Positions 1 to 8,217 of a stretch of 52,104 nt of DNA are shown piece after piece. Below the pieces are notes generated by a model. The model worked only from the letters and a program-made list of their open reading frames with translations. It ran no database searches and had not been told where the DNA came from. The translations under genes and the position numbers were made by a program. The stretch is taken from NCBI GenBank assembly GCA_947600345.1, contig CANQGC010000001.1, positions 1 to 52,104 of the forward strand, in the 5' to 3' direction. This stretch comes from an uncultured Clostridia bacterium (GTDB taxonomy: Bacteria > Bacillota > Clostridia > Christensenellales > Aristaeellaceae). Position 1 is the first letter of the stretch; every line of letters begins with the position of its first letter.

Positions 1-39
1 GTTCCCCTCGTTTTCCCTTTTGGTTCCTCGCCTTTTGTG

Positions 40-72
40 AAAAAAAAACCGCTGACTTGGCTTTGTCAGCGG
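40..72 (-). terminator. Rho-independent terminator (minus strand)
   Basis: An 8-bp perfect stem (49-56 with 65-72, arm CCGCTGAC) has an 8-nt loop. On the minus strand it is followed by a run of T (A-run 40-48 on the plus strand). It can end transcripts from uxaB that pass the first hairpin at 141-167. A third, smaller hairpin (77-83 with 91-97), followed by TTTTG on the plus strand, could serve a gene arriving from the left of the window. Confidence 0.75.
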
Positions 73-140
73 TCTGACCGGCGTACACGCCGCCGGTTTT
101 GATTTATATGGCTGGGCGACGATATGTCGCGGGTAAACGA

Positions 141-167
141 GAGCCGCCGCACAATGTGCGGCGGCTC
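141..167 (-). terminator. Strong hairpin downstream of uxaB
   Basis: A 12-bp perfect GC-rich stem (141-152 with 156-167) has an AAT loop and lies 42 bp after the uxaB stop. The T-tract on either strand is weak (TCGTTT on minus, GGTTGGTTTT on plus), so it may act as a bidirectional or 3'-end-stabilising hairpin. Confidence 0.6.
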
Positions 168-208
168 GGTTGGTTTTGGACTTGCTTCTTTTTTTCTTAA
201 AGGCTTTC

Positions 209-1696
209 TTACAGGCAGGCTTTGTAGGCGGCGAGGGCGCCGTCCTTGCGGATGGTCTTGAGGATTTCGACGACCTTGGCTTCGAAGCCGGGAACCTCGG
301 TGAGGTCCTGGCCCCACATGTCGGTGTTGGTCATCACGGCGTGGACCAGCGCCTCGGGGGCGTCGTCCTTGTGCGCCCAGTAGAACTCCAGCACCCAGCG
401 GTCGTCGGAAATGTTGTAGGTGTTGCCCTTCGGCCGCTTGCAGACCAGCGCCTTGTCGGTGAGCTCCTGCGGATCGTTGGAGTAGAAGGCGATCAGCGCC
501 GCCAGGCTCGTGGTCAGGCAGGCCGGGAGCTTGCCGTTGACCTGCACGTAGTCCAGGAAGGTGGGCATGTTGCGCGCGCGCCACTTGGACGTGGAGTTCA
601 GCGAGATGCTCATCAGCTCGTGGTTGACGAAGGGGTTGTTGAAGCGGTCCTGCACCGCCGCGGCGAAGTCCATCAGGTCCTTCTTGTCCAGCGGCAGCGT
701 CGGGATGACCTCCTCGTAGAGCATCTTGTTCATGTAGCCCAGAATGGTCTCGTCGTGCATGCAGTCGCGCACGATGTCGTAGCCCGCCAGGTAGGCGCCC
801 AGCACGAAGCCGGTGTGCGCGCCGTTCAGGATGCGCACCTTGCGCTTCTTGTAGGGGGTCACGTCCGGCACGACCATCACCGGCACGCCCGCGGCCTTGA
901 AGGGCAGGCGATCCTCCAGACCCGCCGGGCCCTCGATGACCCAGATGCCGAAGCACTCGCCCACGTCGGTCAGCGGATCGTCGTAGCCGTTGGCGGCGGC
1001 CAGCGTCTCGACCTCCTTGGGATCGCGGATGCGGCCGGGCACGATGCGGTCCACCAGCGTGGAGCAGAATACGTTCTCCTCGTTGACCCACTTGCGGAAG
1101 GCATCCGGCAGCTTCCAGTCGTCGATGTGCTTGTTGACGCAGCGCAGCAGTTCCTTGCCATTGTTGTCGATCAGCTCGCAGGAGAGCATCACGATGCCGG
1201 GCTTGCCGGCGGTGAAGCGCTCGTAGAGCACGCGGGTCAGCTTCGCCGGGAAGCTATTCGGCGGCACCTGGTCAAAGGCGCTGTCGGGATCGTAGACGAT
1301 GCCGGCCTCGGTGGTGTTGGAGACGATGATCTCCAGCGTGTCGCTCTTGGCGAACTCCAGCACCTTGTCCCACTCGCCGTAGGGGTTGACGCAGCGGCTG
1401 ACCGCGGAGATCACGCGCTTGTCGTCCACCTTCTGGCCCTTCTCGCTGCCGCGCAGGTAGAGGGTGTAGAGGCCCTGCTGCTTGTTGATGAGCTCGGTCA
1501 GGCCCTGGGCGATGGGCTGCACCAGCACCACCTTGCCGTTGAAGTTGGCCTTCTCGTTGGCGATGTCGAAGAAGTCGTCCACGAAGGCGCGCAGGAAGTT
1601 GCCCTCGCCGAACTGCATCACCTTTTCGGGCGCGCTCTCCAGCACGTAGCCCTTGTATCCGGATTGCTTGAGAACCTCATAATTGAGCTGAGCCAT
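209..1696 (-). CDS. uxaB: Tagaturonate reductase (altronate oxidoreductase), UxaB-like
   Basis: The 495-residue product belongs to the long-chain mannitol-dehydrogenase family, close in length to E. coli UxaB (483). It reduces D-tagaturonate to D-altronate with NADH in the cytosolic galacturonate pathway. The N-terminal Rossmann part has FGEGNFLRAF near residue 30. The family signature K-x4-N-x2-H is visible as KVRILNGAH near residue 285. The ATG at 1696 has an AGGAGG site about 8 nt upstream and a sigma-A promoter at 1752-1780. The gene diverges from a zinc dehydrogenase/TRAP operon, which supports uronate or aldonate use. Fructuronate reductase (UxuB) is the main alternative; assignment as UxaB rests on overall resemblance and context. 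Confidence 0.85.
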   Translation of the reverse strand: MAQLNYEVLKQSGYKGYVLESAPEKVMQFGEGNFLRAFVDDFFDIANEKANFNGKVVLVQPIAQGLTELINKQQGLYTLYLRGSEKGQKVDDKRVISAVSRCVNPYGEWDKVLEFAKSDTLEIIVSNTTEAGIVYDPDSAFDQVPPNSFPAKLTRVLYERFTAGKPGIVMLSCELIDNNGKELLRCVNKHIDDWKLPDAFRKWVNEENVFCSTLVDRIVPGRIRDPKEVETLAAANGYDDPLTDVGECFGIWVIEGPAGLEDRLPFKAAGVPVMVVPDVTPYKKRKVRILNGAHTGFVLGAYLAGYDIVRDCMHDETILGYMNKMLYEEVIPTLPLDKKDLMDFAAAVQDRFNNPFVNHELMSISLNSTSKWRARNMPTFLDYVQVNGKLPACLTTSLAALIAFYSNDPQELTDKALVCKRPKGNTYNISDDRWVLEFYWAHKDDAPEALVHAVMTNTDMWGQDLTEVPGFEAKVVEILKTIRKDGALAAYKACL

Positions 1697-1751
1697 GGTT
1701 TGGTTCCTCCTTTATATGTTCACCCAGGGGCTTGCTATTTTATCATTTGTT

Positions 1752-1780
1752 AGCATACATCAGAACCGAAAAACTGTCAA
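1752..1780 (-). promoter_or_regulatory. Sigma-A promoter for uxaB
   Basis: On the minus strand TTGACA (1780-1775) is separated by exactly 17 bp from TATGCT (1757-1752), which sits about 55 bp before the uxaB start. Confidence 0.7.
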
Positions 1781-1826
1781 TACCTTTCACAAAACACACC
1801 CCTTTTTGTGCGATTTTGGATAATTT

Positions 1827-1836
1827 CGAAGCTTCG
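1827..1836. promoter_or_regulatory. Palindrome in the divergent uxaB / dehydrogenase region (possible operator)
   Basis: CGAAGCTTCG is a perfect 10-bp palindrome just upstream of the plus-strand -35 box. A second inverted repeat (CACAAAA at 1788-1794, TTTTGTG at 1804-1810) lies between the two divergent promoters. Either could bind a regulator such as the GntR protein at 11241; no consensus can be fixed from one site. Confidence 0.3.
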
Positions 1837-1844
1837 TTTTTGAA

Positions 1845-1873
1845 TTGACAATTTCCCTGTATAACAGTATAAT
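1845..1873 (+). promoter_or_regulatory. Consensus sigma-A promoter of the dehydrogenase-dctPQM operon
   Basis: A perfect TTGACA (1845-1850), a 17-bp spacer and a perfect TATAAT (1868-1873). This gives a leader of about 105 nt before the ATG at 1987. Such a perfect promoter normally needs an operator to be switched off, in keeping with the palindromes next to it. Confidence 0.85.
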
Positions 1874-1986
1874 TTAGTTGAATAAATATTGTGTGGAAAC
1901 TGGGGAAGGTTTCGCTTACCAGTGTTTCATTTTTTTGCAAAATCATCGGTTGGGGATCAACCGGAAGAAGAAAGGATGCGGTACCT

Positions 1987-3003
1987 ATGAAAGCCATTAC
2001 CATCGTCAAGCCCGGACTGGTGGAGATCCGGGAGATCGAAAAGCCCAGCATCGGCCCGGGTGAGGCGCTGCTCAAGCCCCTCTACGGCGGCATCTGCGGC
2101 AGCGACCTGAACTCCTTCCGCGGAACGAACGCCTACATGGCGTATCCTCGCATCCCCGGCCACGAGTTCTCCTGCGAGATCGTGGAGATCGGCGAGAACG
2201 ACCGCGGCTTTAAAGTCGGCGACATCGTCACCGCCAATCCGTACTTCAATTGCGGCAAGTGCTACTCCTGCTCCCGCGGCCTGGTGAACGCCTGCATGTC
2301 GAACCAGACCATGGGCGTGCAGCGCGAGGGCGGCTTCAGCGAGTACATGGTGATGCCCATCAGCCGCCTGATCTCCGGCAAGGGCCTGGACGCCAAGACG
2401 CTGGCGCTGATCGAGCCCTTCTGCATCGGCTACCACGGCATCCAGCGCGCCGGCGTGAAGGCGGGCGACAAGGTGCTGGTGGTCGGCGCGGGCACCATCG
2501 GCGTGCTGGCGGCCATCGCGGCCAAGTCTCGGGGCGCGAAGGTCTGGATCTGCGACGTCGCGCCGAAGAAGCTCGAGTACGCGCTGCGCTTCGGCCTGGA
2601 CGGCATCATCCTCAACGAGGGCGCCGAGGTCTTCTCCGCCGCCTGCGACGAGATCACCGAGGGCAACGGCTTCGACGTGACGGTCGAGTGCGTGGGCCTG
2701 CCCTCCACCTTCCAGAACTGCCTGGACGCCGCCTGCTTCGGCGGCCGCGTGGCGGTGGTCGGCGTCGGCAAGCACAACATCGACCTGGACTTCACGATCA
2801 TCCAGAAGAAGGAGCTTAACATCTTCGGCTCCCGCAACGCGCTGACCCGCGACTTCGAGGAGCTGATCGACGTGGTGAAGAATCAGGGCCTCAAGCTCGA
2901 CGACGTGGTCACCAACGTCTATCCCTTCGACCAGGCCGCCCAGGCCTTCGCCGACTTCGACAAGAACGCCGGAAGCATGCTCAAGGTCATGATCCAGTTC
3001 TGA
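1987..3003 (+). CDS. Zinc-dependent medium-chain dehydrogenase (L-galactonate/L-idonate 5-dehydrogenase-like)
   Basis: 338 residues, MDR/alcohol dehydrogenase family. Catalytic zinc ligands C37, H59 and E60 are visible, as are the four structural-zinc cysteines C89, C92, C95 and C103 and the NAD-binding VVGAGTIG motif. I start at ATG 1987 because AAAGGA lies upstream and the product then begins like its family (MKAITI); an in-frame upstream extension to 1891 starts inside the leader. Members of this group oxidise a sugar-acid hydroxyl to a keto group. E. coli YjjN/LgoD makes D-tagaturonate from L-galactonate, the substrate of the divergent uxaB, so that reaction is a reasonable inference. It is first in an operon with a TRAP transporter. 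Confidence 0.8.
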   Translation: MKAITIVKPGLVEIREIEKPSIGPGEALLKPLYGGICGSDLNSFRGTNAYMAYPRIPGHEFSCEIVEIGENDRGFKVGDIVTANPYFNCGKCYSCSRGLVNACMSNQTMGVQREGGFSEYMVMPISRLISGKGLDAKTLALIEPFCIGYHGIQRAGVKAGDKVLVVGAGTIGVLAAIAAKSRGAKVWICDVAPKKLEYALRFGLDGIILNEGAEVFSAACDEITEGNGFDVTVECVGLPSTFQNCLDAACFGGRVAVVGVGKHNIDLDFTIIQKKELNIFGSRNALTRDFEELIDVVKNQGLKLDDVVTNVYPFDQAAQAFADFDKNAGSMLKVMIQF

Positions 3004-3063
3004 CGCACGATTGAATTCTGACCCCCGGTCAGATTCATATAAGTAATGAGGAGGTATTTTTCC

Positions 3064-4041
3064 ATGAAGAAGATCGTTGCTCTCGTAATCGCTCTGATGC
3101 TGACGCTCACCGTGGCCGCCAGCGCGGAGACCCTCCAGATCGGCTTTGAAAACTCCATCTCCGAGCCCATCGGCCAGGCGCTGGTCAAGTGGCAGGAGCT
3201 GATGGCCGAGAAGAACGTGGACCTCGAGATCGAACTGTTCCCCGACTCCCAGCTGGGCGACAAGAATGACCTGATCGATCAGATGCTGCTGGGCGAGCCC
3301 GTGATGACGCTGGCCGACGGCGCGTTCTTCGCCGACTACGGCGTGCCGGACATGGGCATCGTGTTTGGCCCCTTCCTGTTTGAAAACTGGGATCAGTGCT
3401 GGAAGCTGATCGAGTCCGACTGGTGGCAGCAGCAGTGCGACAAGCTGAACGAAATGGGCCTCAAGATGGTCGCGGCGAACTGGGCCTACGGCGCCCGCCA
3501 TACCCTGACCACCAAGCCCGTGAACACCGTGGACGATCTGGCCGGCATGTTGATCCGCGTGCCCAACAACCAGATCCAGAGCAAGGGCTTTGAGGTTCTG
3601 GGTGCAAAGCCGAGCCCGCTGCCGCTGGGCGATGTTTACACCGCGCTGCAGCAGGGCACCATCGACGGCGGCGAAAACCCGCTGTCCACGCTCTACGGCC
3701 GCAAGCACCACGAGGTCGCCAAGTACCTGATCCTGGACGGCCACGTGCTCAACTTCACCAACTGGATCTGCTCCTCCATGTGGTTCGACGGCCTGACCCC
3801 CGAGCAGCAGGATGCGCTGATCGAGACCGGCAAGGAGGCCGGCGTCTACAACAACGAGCTCCAGGCCGAGTCCGACGAGTACTACCTGAACCTGATGAAG
3901 GAAGAGGGCGTGACCGTGGTCGAGCCCACCGAAGAGGTTCTGGACGGCTTCCGCGCCAAGGCGCAGGCCTTCTACGAGCTGGGCGACACCTTCGGCTGGT
4001 CCGACGGCCTGTATGAGACCGTCAAGGCCGCGATGGAGTAA
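3064..4041 (+). CDS. dctP: TRAP transporter substrate-binding protein, DctP family
   Basis: 325 residues with a typical signal peptide (MKK, hydrophobic core, cleavage after ASA near residue 21), so it is exported. The solute-binding fold is recognised from the conserved RVPNN (Arg that clamps the substrate carboxylate) and QQGTIDGGENP motifs. It delivers an organic acid to the DctQM membrane pair encoded next. ATG 3064 is chosen over the in-frame ATG 3046 because GAGGAGG (3048-3054) is at ideal distance from 3064 and overlaps the other start. Context suggests a hexuronate or aldonate ligand; the exact substrate cannot be read from sequence. Confidence 0.88.
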   Translation: MKKIVALVIALMLTLTVAASAETLQIGFENSISEPIGQALVKWQELMAEKNVDLEIELFPDSQLGDKNDLIDQMLLGEPVMTLADGAFFADYGVPDMGIVFGPFLFENWDQCWKLIESDWWQQQCDKLNEMGLKMVAANWAYGARHTLTTKPVNTVDDLAGMLIRVPNNQIQSKGFEVLGAKPSPLPLGDVYTALQQGTIDGGENPLSTLYGRKHHEVAKYLILDGHVLNFTNWICSSMWFDGLTPEQQDALIETGKEAGVYNNELQAESDEYYLNLMKEEGVTVVEPTEEVLDGFRAKAQAFYELGDTFGWSDGLYETVKAAME

Positions 4042-4071
4042 TTTCCACAGCGATCGAATTTACGCACACAG

Positions 4072-4100
4072 GGGGCGGGAGGGCTTCTCCCTCCCGCCCC
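4072..4100 (+). other. Intercistronic hairpin between dctP and dctQ
   Basis: A 12-bp perfect GC-rich stem (4072-4083 with 4089-4100) with a 5-nt loop and no real T-tract sits in the 99-nt gap between dctP and dctQ. Such hairpins commonly partly terminate or stabilise mRNA so that the binding protein is made in excess over the permease. The second TRAP operon has the same arrangement (8165-8190). Confidence 0.6.
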
Positions 4101-4140
4101 TTCAACTCCTTTCCCGACTTGTAGAATGAGGTGACGGCTC

Positions 4141-4668
4141 TTGAAAAAGAAGAAATGGCTGAAGATTCTGTGCAATCTGGATCTCTTCATTGCCTCCCTC
4201 GCGATGATTGTATTGACATTGGTTACAGCGGGCAGTGTGGTCATGCGCTATGTGGTCAGGAAACCCATTCTCTGGCAGGAAGAAGTACAGTCTTTCTGTC
4301 AGATTTGGATGATCTTCCTGGGCGCGAGCGTGGCCTTCCGCACCGGCAGCATCGTCGCAATCGAGATGGTTGTAGAGTCCCTTCCGGAGAAGGCGCAGAA
4401 GATCGTTGGCTACGTGGTAGACGTGATCGTGCTGTTCGTGCTGGCCTTCCTGATGATGAAGTCTCAGGCCTACATCACCCAGGTGTTCGGCAAATCCGGA
4501 CGTCTGACGCCAAATTTGCGCTTGCCATATTCGTTGGTCTACGGCATCGCGCCCTACGGCTGCGCGCTGATGATGATTTCCTATCTGCTGAGCAAGTATC
4601 TGCCCCAGTTTGTCAAGGACATCGACATTGATGTCGGCAAGCCCGAGGAGGAGGTGAGCGCGAAGTGA
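4141..4668 (+). CDS. dctQ: TRAP transporter small permease, DctQ family
   Basis: 175 residues with four predicted membrane segments, the usual DctQ layout, including the conserved WQEEVQSF and FLGASVAFRTGSIV stretch. Together with DctM it forms the sodium-driven membrane complex that accepts substrate from DctP. The start is TTG 4141, preceded by GAGGTGA at 4128-4134; no ATG with a better site exists in frame. It overlaps dctM by 4 nt, so the two are translationally coupled. Confidence 0.85.
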   Translation: MKKKKWLKILCNLDLFIASLAMIVLTLVTAGSVVMRYVVRKPILWQEEVQSFCQIWMIFLGASVAFRTGSIVAIEMVVESLPEKAQKIVGYVVDVIVLFVLAFLMMKSQAYITQVFGKSGRLTPNLRLPYSLVYGIAPYGCALMMISYLLSKYLPQFVKDIDIDVGKPEEEVSAK

Positions 4669-6134
4669 GCGGTACGCTGATCATTGGCATCGTCGCGGCC
4701 GTCGCCGCGCTGCTGCTGCTCAAGTTCCCGATGAAGCGCTCCTGGCCCGTGGCGATCGTCTGCGCGCTGGCGCTGCTGATCTCCATCAACATCGAGTGGA
4801 TCAAGCCCTACCTGGAGGTCGTGGGCACGACGCTGGGCACCAACGTGGTGCTGGGCATCGCCGCCATCATGATGCTGGTGCTTCTGTTCCTGAAGGTGCC
4901 GGTGTTCGTGGCGGTGCTGGGCGCGTCGCTGCTCTACTTCCTGTTCAACCCGGGCATCAACCAGATCATCTTCGGCCAGATGGCCGTGGGCGGCACGGAG
5001 AGCGCCTCGCTGCTGGCGATTCCGTTCTTCGTCTGCGCCGGCGTGTTCATGAACTACTCCGGCGTCACCAGCCGCATCATGGACTTCTGCTCCGCCATCA
5101 CGGGCCGCATGCCCGGCGGTCTGGCGCAGGTGAACGTGCTGCTGTCCACGCTGATGGGCGGCCTGTCCGGCTCCAACCTGGCCGACGCCGCCATGGAAGC
5201 CAAGATGCTGGTTCCCGAGATGGAGAAGCAGGGCTTCTCCAAGGAATTCTCCACCGTCGTGACCGCGGCTTCGGCCATGATCACGCCGCTGATCCCGCCG
5301 GGAATCGCGATGATCCTTTACGGCTGCATCGCGGACGTCTCCATCGGCAAGCTGTTCACCTCGGGCATCACCGTCGGCGCCACGCTGTGCGTCGCGATGA
5401 TGATCCTGGTGCACTTCGTCTCCAAGAAGCGCGGCTACGCGCCCATCCGCACGGAGAAACTCACGCTCAAGCAGTTCTGGGGCCACCTGCGCCCGGCGCT
5501 GTTGCCGCTGTGCCTGCCGATCATCATTATCGGCGGCATCCGCCTGGGCATCTTCACCGCCACCGAGGCCGGCGCGGTCGCCATAATCTACGCGGTCATT
5601 CTGGGCATCATCTACCGCGAGCTGAACTTCAAGCTCGTGCTGCAGGCCTGCAAGGAGACCGTGACCACCACGGCCGGCATCATGCTGATCGTCTCCGCCG
5701 CGAGCGTGTTCAGCTGGGTGCTGACCAAGGAGCGCATCCCGCAGCAGCTGACCGAGTTCATCGTGGCCATCTGCCCGAACAAGTACGCGTTCCTGATCGC
5801 CGTGAACATCTTCGTGCTGATCGTCGGCATGTTCATCGAGGGCAACGCCACGATGATCGTGCTGGTTCCGCTGCTGGCGCCCATCGCCGCCCAGTACGGC
5901 ATCAACGAGATCCAGTTCGCGATGATCTACATCTTCAACAACGCGATTGGCGCGCTGTCCCCGCCGATGGGCACGCTGATGTTCGTGACCTGCGGCGTCA
6001 CCGGCTGCAAGACGAAGAACTTCATCAGGGAAGCGGTTCCGTTCTACTTCCTGCTGCTGATCGTGCTGCTGCTGTTCACCTTCTGCCCACCCGTGACCAC
6101 CGCCATCGTGCGCCTGATCTACGGATCGGTCTAA
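4665..6134 (+). CDS. dctM: TRAP transporter large permease, DctM family
   Basis: 489 residues, extremely hydrophobic, with about twelve to fourteen membrane segments; the translocation subunit of the TRAP system. Family hallmarks are seen: the AIPFFVCAGVFMNYSG stretch, GGLSGSNLADAA, and ITPLIPPGIAMILYG. The N-terminus is extended by two extra hydrophobic segments compared with the 431-residue DctM at 6225. The start is GTG 4665, overlapping the dctQ stop (GTGA). It is the last gene of the operon and ends at the terminator at 6180-6209. Confidence 0.88.
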   Translation: MSGTLIIGIVAAVAALLLLKFPMKRSWPVAIVCALALLISINIEWIKPYLEVVGTTLGTNVVLGIAAIMMLVLLFLKVPVFVAVLGASLLYFLFNPGINQIIFGQMAVGGTESASLLAIPFFVCAGVFMNYSGVTSRIMDFCSAITGRMPGGLAQVNVLLSTLMGGLSGSNLADAAMEAKMLVPEMEKQGFSKEFSTVVTAASAMITPLIPPGIAMILYGCIADVSIGKLFTSGITVGATLCVAMMILVHFVSKKRGYAPIRTEKLTLKQFWGHLRPALLPLCLPIIIIGGIRLGIFTATEAGAVAIIYAVILGIIYRELNFKLVLQACKETVTTTAGIMLIVSAASVFSWVLTKERIPQQLTEFIVAICPNKYAFLIAVNIFVLIVGMFIEGNATMIVLVPLLAPIAAQYGINEIQFAMIYIFNNAIGALSPPMGTLMFVTCGVTGCKTKNFIREAVPFYFLLLIVLLLFTFCPPVTTAIVRLIYGSV

Positions 6135-6179
6135 GCTTCGCAGGAATCTTAGAATCTTGAATCACAGAACCCATAAGAA

Positions 6180-6209
6180 ACGGGACTGTTTCGATCGAAA
6201 CAGTCCCGT
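6180..6209. terminator. Bidirectional terminator between convergent TRAP operons
   Basis: A perfect 30-bp palindrome (arm ACGGGACTGTTTCGA at 6180-6194) lies between two dctM genes that converge. The plus side is followed by CCATTTTC and the minus side by TTTCTTATGG, so it can serve both operons. Confidence 0.8.
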
Positions 6210-6224
6210 CCATTTTCATCCGGC

Positions 6225-7520
6225 TCAGCCGCCGTAGCCCATGAAGATGCGCGGCAGGAACAGCACCACATCGGGGATGTAGGTGATGATTATCAACACC
6301 AGCAGCATCGCTCCCATGGGCAATAGAATTTCCTTGATGACGTCCTTCAGTGGCGTGTTGCTTACGCCGGAGGTGATGAACAGCAGCATGCCGAACGGCG
6401 GCGTGCACAGGCCGACCATCATGTTGAAAACGCAAACCAGGCCGAAGTGCAGCAGGTCGATGCCCAGCGCCGTGGCGATCGGGATCATCAGCGGCACGAA
6501 CACCGACTGGATGACCGACGTGTCGATGAACATGCCCAGAATCAGGATGGCGATGTTCACGATCAGCAGGAACACGTAGGGGTTGTTCGTCGTGTTCAGG
6601 ATGAAGTTGCGGATCGCCATGGAGACCTGCTCGCGGGCGGCGATGTAGTTGATGCACGCCGCGGCGCCGATCATCAGGGAACAGGTGCCCACGCCCTTGA
6701 CCGTCTCCTTCAGGATGTTCCACAGATCCTTCCAGCCCATCACGCGGTACACGAAGAAGGAAACCAGCAGCGCGTAGAAGCCCGCGACCGCGCCCGCCTC
6801 GGTGGGCGTCATGACGCCGGTGTAGATGCCCGCCAGCAGGATGATGGGGGTCAGCAGCGCCGGAATCGCCGTGAGGGTGGAGAACAGGAACTTCTTCAGG
6901 CCCATCTTCTGGGAGATGGGGTAGTTGCGCTTGTGGGCGACGAACATGATGTAGGCCATCAGCGCGATCGCCAGCAGTATGGCCGGAACCATGCCGCCCA
7001 GGAACAGCGCGCCGACGGAGGCGCCGGAGTACATGGCGTAGATGACCATCGGGATCGACGGCGGAAAGATCGGGCCGATGACCGCGGAGGCCGCGGTGAT
7101 GGCGCAGGAGAAGCCCGCGTCGTAGCCCTCGTTCTTCATGGATTCGATCTCCATCTTGCCCAGGCCGGAGGCATCCGCGATGGCGGAGCCGGTCATGCCG
7201 GCGAACACCAGGGAAGCCAGCACGTTCACGTGGCCCAGGCCGCCCTTGAAGCGTCCCACGAAGCCCAGCGCGAAGTCGAAGATCTTATCTGTGATCTTGC
7301 CGGAGTTCATCACGTTCGCGGCGAATATGAACAGCGGCACGGCGATGATCGTGTAGTTGGTGTAGAAGGTGGTCAGCGTCTGCTGGCCCACGGTCTCGAT
7401 GCCGCTTCCGCGGAAGATGAAGTAGAAGCAGCAGGCGGTCATCAGGCCCAGCGGGATGGGCATGCGCAGCACGAAGATCAGCACGAATACGATCAGAAAT
7501 ACAATCAGCGGAAGGCTCAC
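6225..7520 (-). CDS. dctM: TRAP transporter large permease, DctM family (second system)
   Basis: 431 residues, about twelve membrane segments, normal DctM size. Motifs GSAIADASGLG and IGPIFPPSIPMVIYA match the family substrate/ion region. The GTG start at 7520 overlaps the dctQ stop by 4 nt. It is the last gene of a five-gene minus-strand operon (DapA-like, HpcH-like, dctP, dctQ, dctM). Sequence is clearly divergent from the DctM at 4665, so the two systems are paralogues of different specificity rather than a recent duplication. Confidence 0.88.
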   Translation of the reverse strand: MSLPLIVFLIVFVLIFVLRMPIPLGLMTACCFYFIFRGSGIETVGQQTLTTFYTNYTIIAVPLFIFAANVMNSGKITDKIFDFALGFVGRFKGGLGHVNVLASLVFAGMTGSAIADASGLGKMEIESMKNEGYDAGFSCAITAASAVIGPIFPPSIPMVIYAMYSGASVGALFLGGMVPAILLAIALMAYIMFVAHKRNYPISQKMGLKKFLFSTLTAIPALLTPIILLAGIYTGVMTPTEAGAVAGFYALLVSFFVYRVMGWKDLWNILKETVKGVGTCSLMIGAAACINYIAAREQVSMAIRNFILNTTNNPYVFLLIVNIAILILGMFIDTSVIQSVFVPLMIPIATALGIDLLHFGLVCVFNMMVGLCTPPFGMLLFITSGVSNTPLKDVIKEILLPMGAMLLVLIIITYIPDVVLFLPRIFMGYGG

Positions 7521-8095
7521 AGCATGCTGCCCCCTTCCTTGGAGGCCTCGATGGCCTGCTCGACCTCACTGGCGTTGAGAGACATATACTTCTTGCGATC
7601 CTCGTCGGAGGCGAGGCCGGTCCAAACCTTGAAGTCCAGGATCATGTCGCGAAGCATGTACAGTATCGTGAGCGCCAGGAACACGATGTAGGGGAAGTAG
7701 ACGATGTTCAGGCCGATCTTGAGCATGCTCGTCTTCTGCATCTTCATCATCAGAACGAACTTCAGGCTCGGCACGAACGCCCAGGTGAACGCCACGCAGA
7801 TCAGCAGGCTTCCCAGGAAGGTGCAGAAGGCGCGGCCGCGGATGGGCATCTTGTCGGTGATCAGGGTAAAGGTCACGTGGCCGTGATCGCGCTGAGCGTA
7901 GCACGCGCCCAGAATGACCAGCCACAGGTAGCACGACACCGTCACCTCATACGCCCAGGCCAGCGGCTGGCGCACGACGTAGCGGAAGAAGATTTGCAGC
8001 ACAAACGTCACGAACATGATCACAAAGGTCGCAACAGGGATGTAAATCTCCACGATGTCGCGCAGTATGTCGCGCGTCTTAATCAGTGAATTCAT
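7517..8095 (-). CDS. dctQ: TRAP transporter small permease, DctQ family (second system)
   Basis: 192 residues with four hydrophobic segments and the DctQ signature around RYVVRQPLAWAYEV. It has a longer polar C-terminal tail (after residue 150, rich in Glu, Ser and Lys) than the first DctQ. ATG 8095 is used because a run of six G (8103-8108) gives a ribosome-binding site; a 5-codon upstream extension would need an ATT start. Pairs with the dctM it overlaps by 4 nt. Confidence 0.83.
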   Translation of the reverse strand: MNSLIKTRDILRDIVEIYIPVATFVIMFVTFVLQIFFRYVVRQPLAWAYEVTVSCYLWLVILGACYAQRDHGHVTFTLITDKMPIRGRAFCTFLGSLLICVAFTWAFVPSLKFVLMMKMQKTSMLKIGLNIVYFPYIVFLALTILYMLRDMILDFKVWTGLASDEDRKKYMSLNASEVEQAIEASKEGGSML

Positions 8096-8164
8096 ACGAT
8101 TTCCCCCCAATTGTGGCCGGGTGCGGCCGCTCCCAGGATCAGCCGCTCCCCATGGATTCGATTT

Positions 8165-8190
8165 GGGGCCGCCGCGGATGCAGCGGCCCC
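8165..8190 (-). other. Intercistronic hairpin between dctP and dctQ (second system)
   Basis: An 8-bp all-GC stem (GGGGCCGC at 8165-8172 with its complement at 8183-8190) and 10-nt loop lie in the 122-nt dctP-dctQ gap. Position and lack of a T-tract match the hairpin at 4072-4100. Confidence 0.5.
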
Positions 8191-8217
8191 CTGCCCTTCA
8201 GTTCAGTCGGATGGCGA

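Noticed and set aside
170..1753. A 527-codon open frame on the plus strand antisense to uxaB, and many similar long frames antisense to dnaA, dnaN, mnmE and ftsK
   Set aside because: They mirror the codon bias of real high-GC genes, lack ribosome-binding sites and show low-complexity His/Arg/Gly-rich translations.
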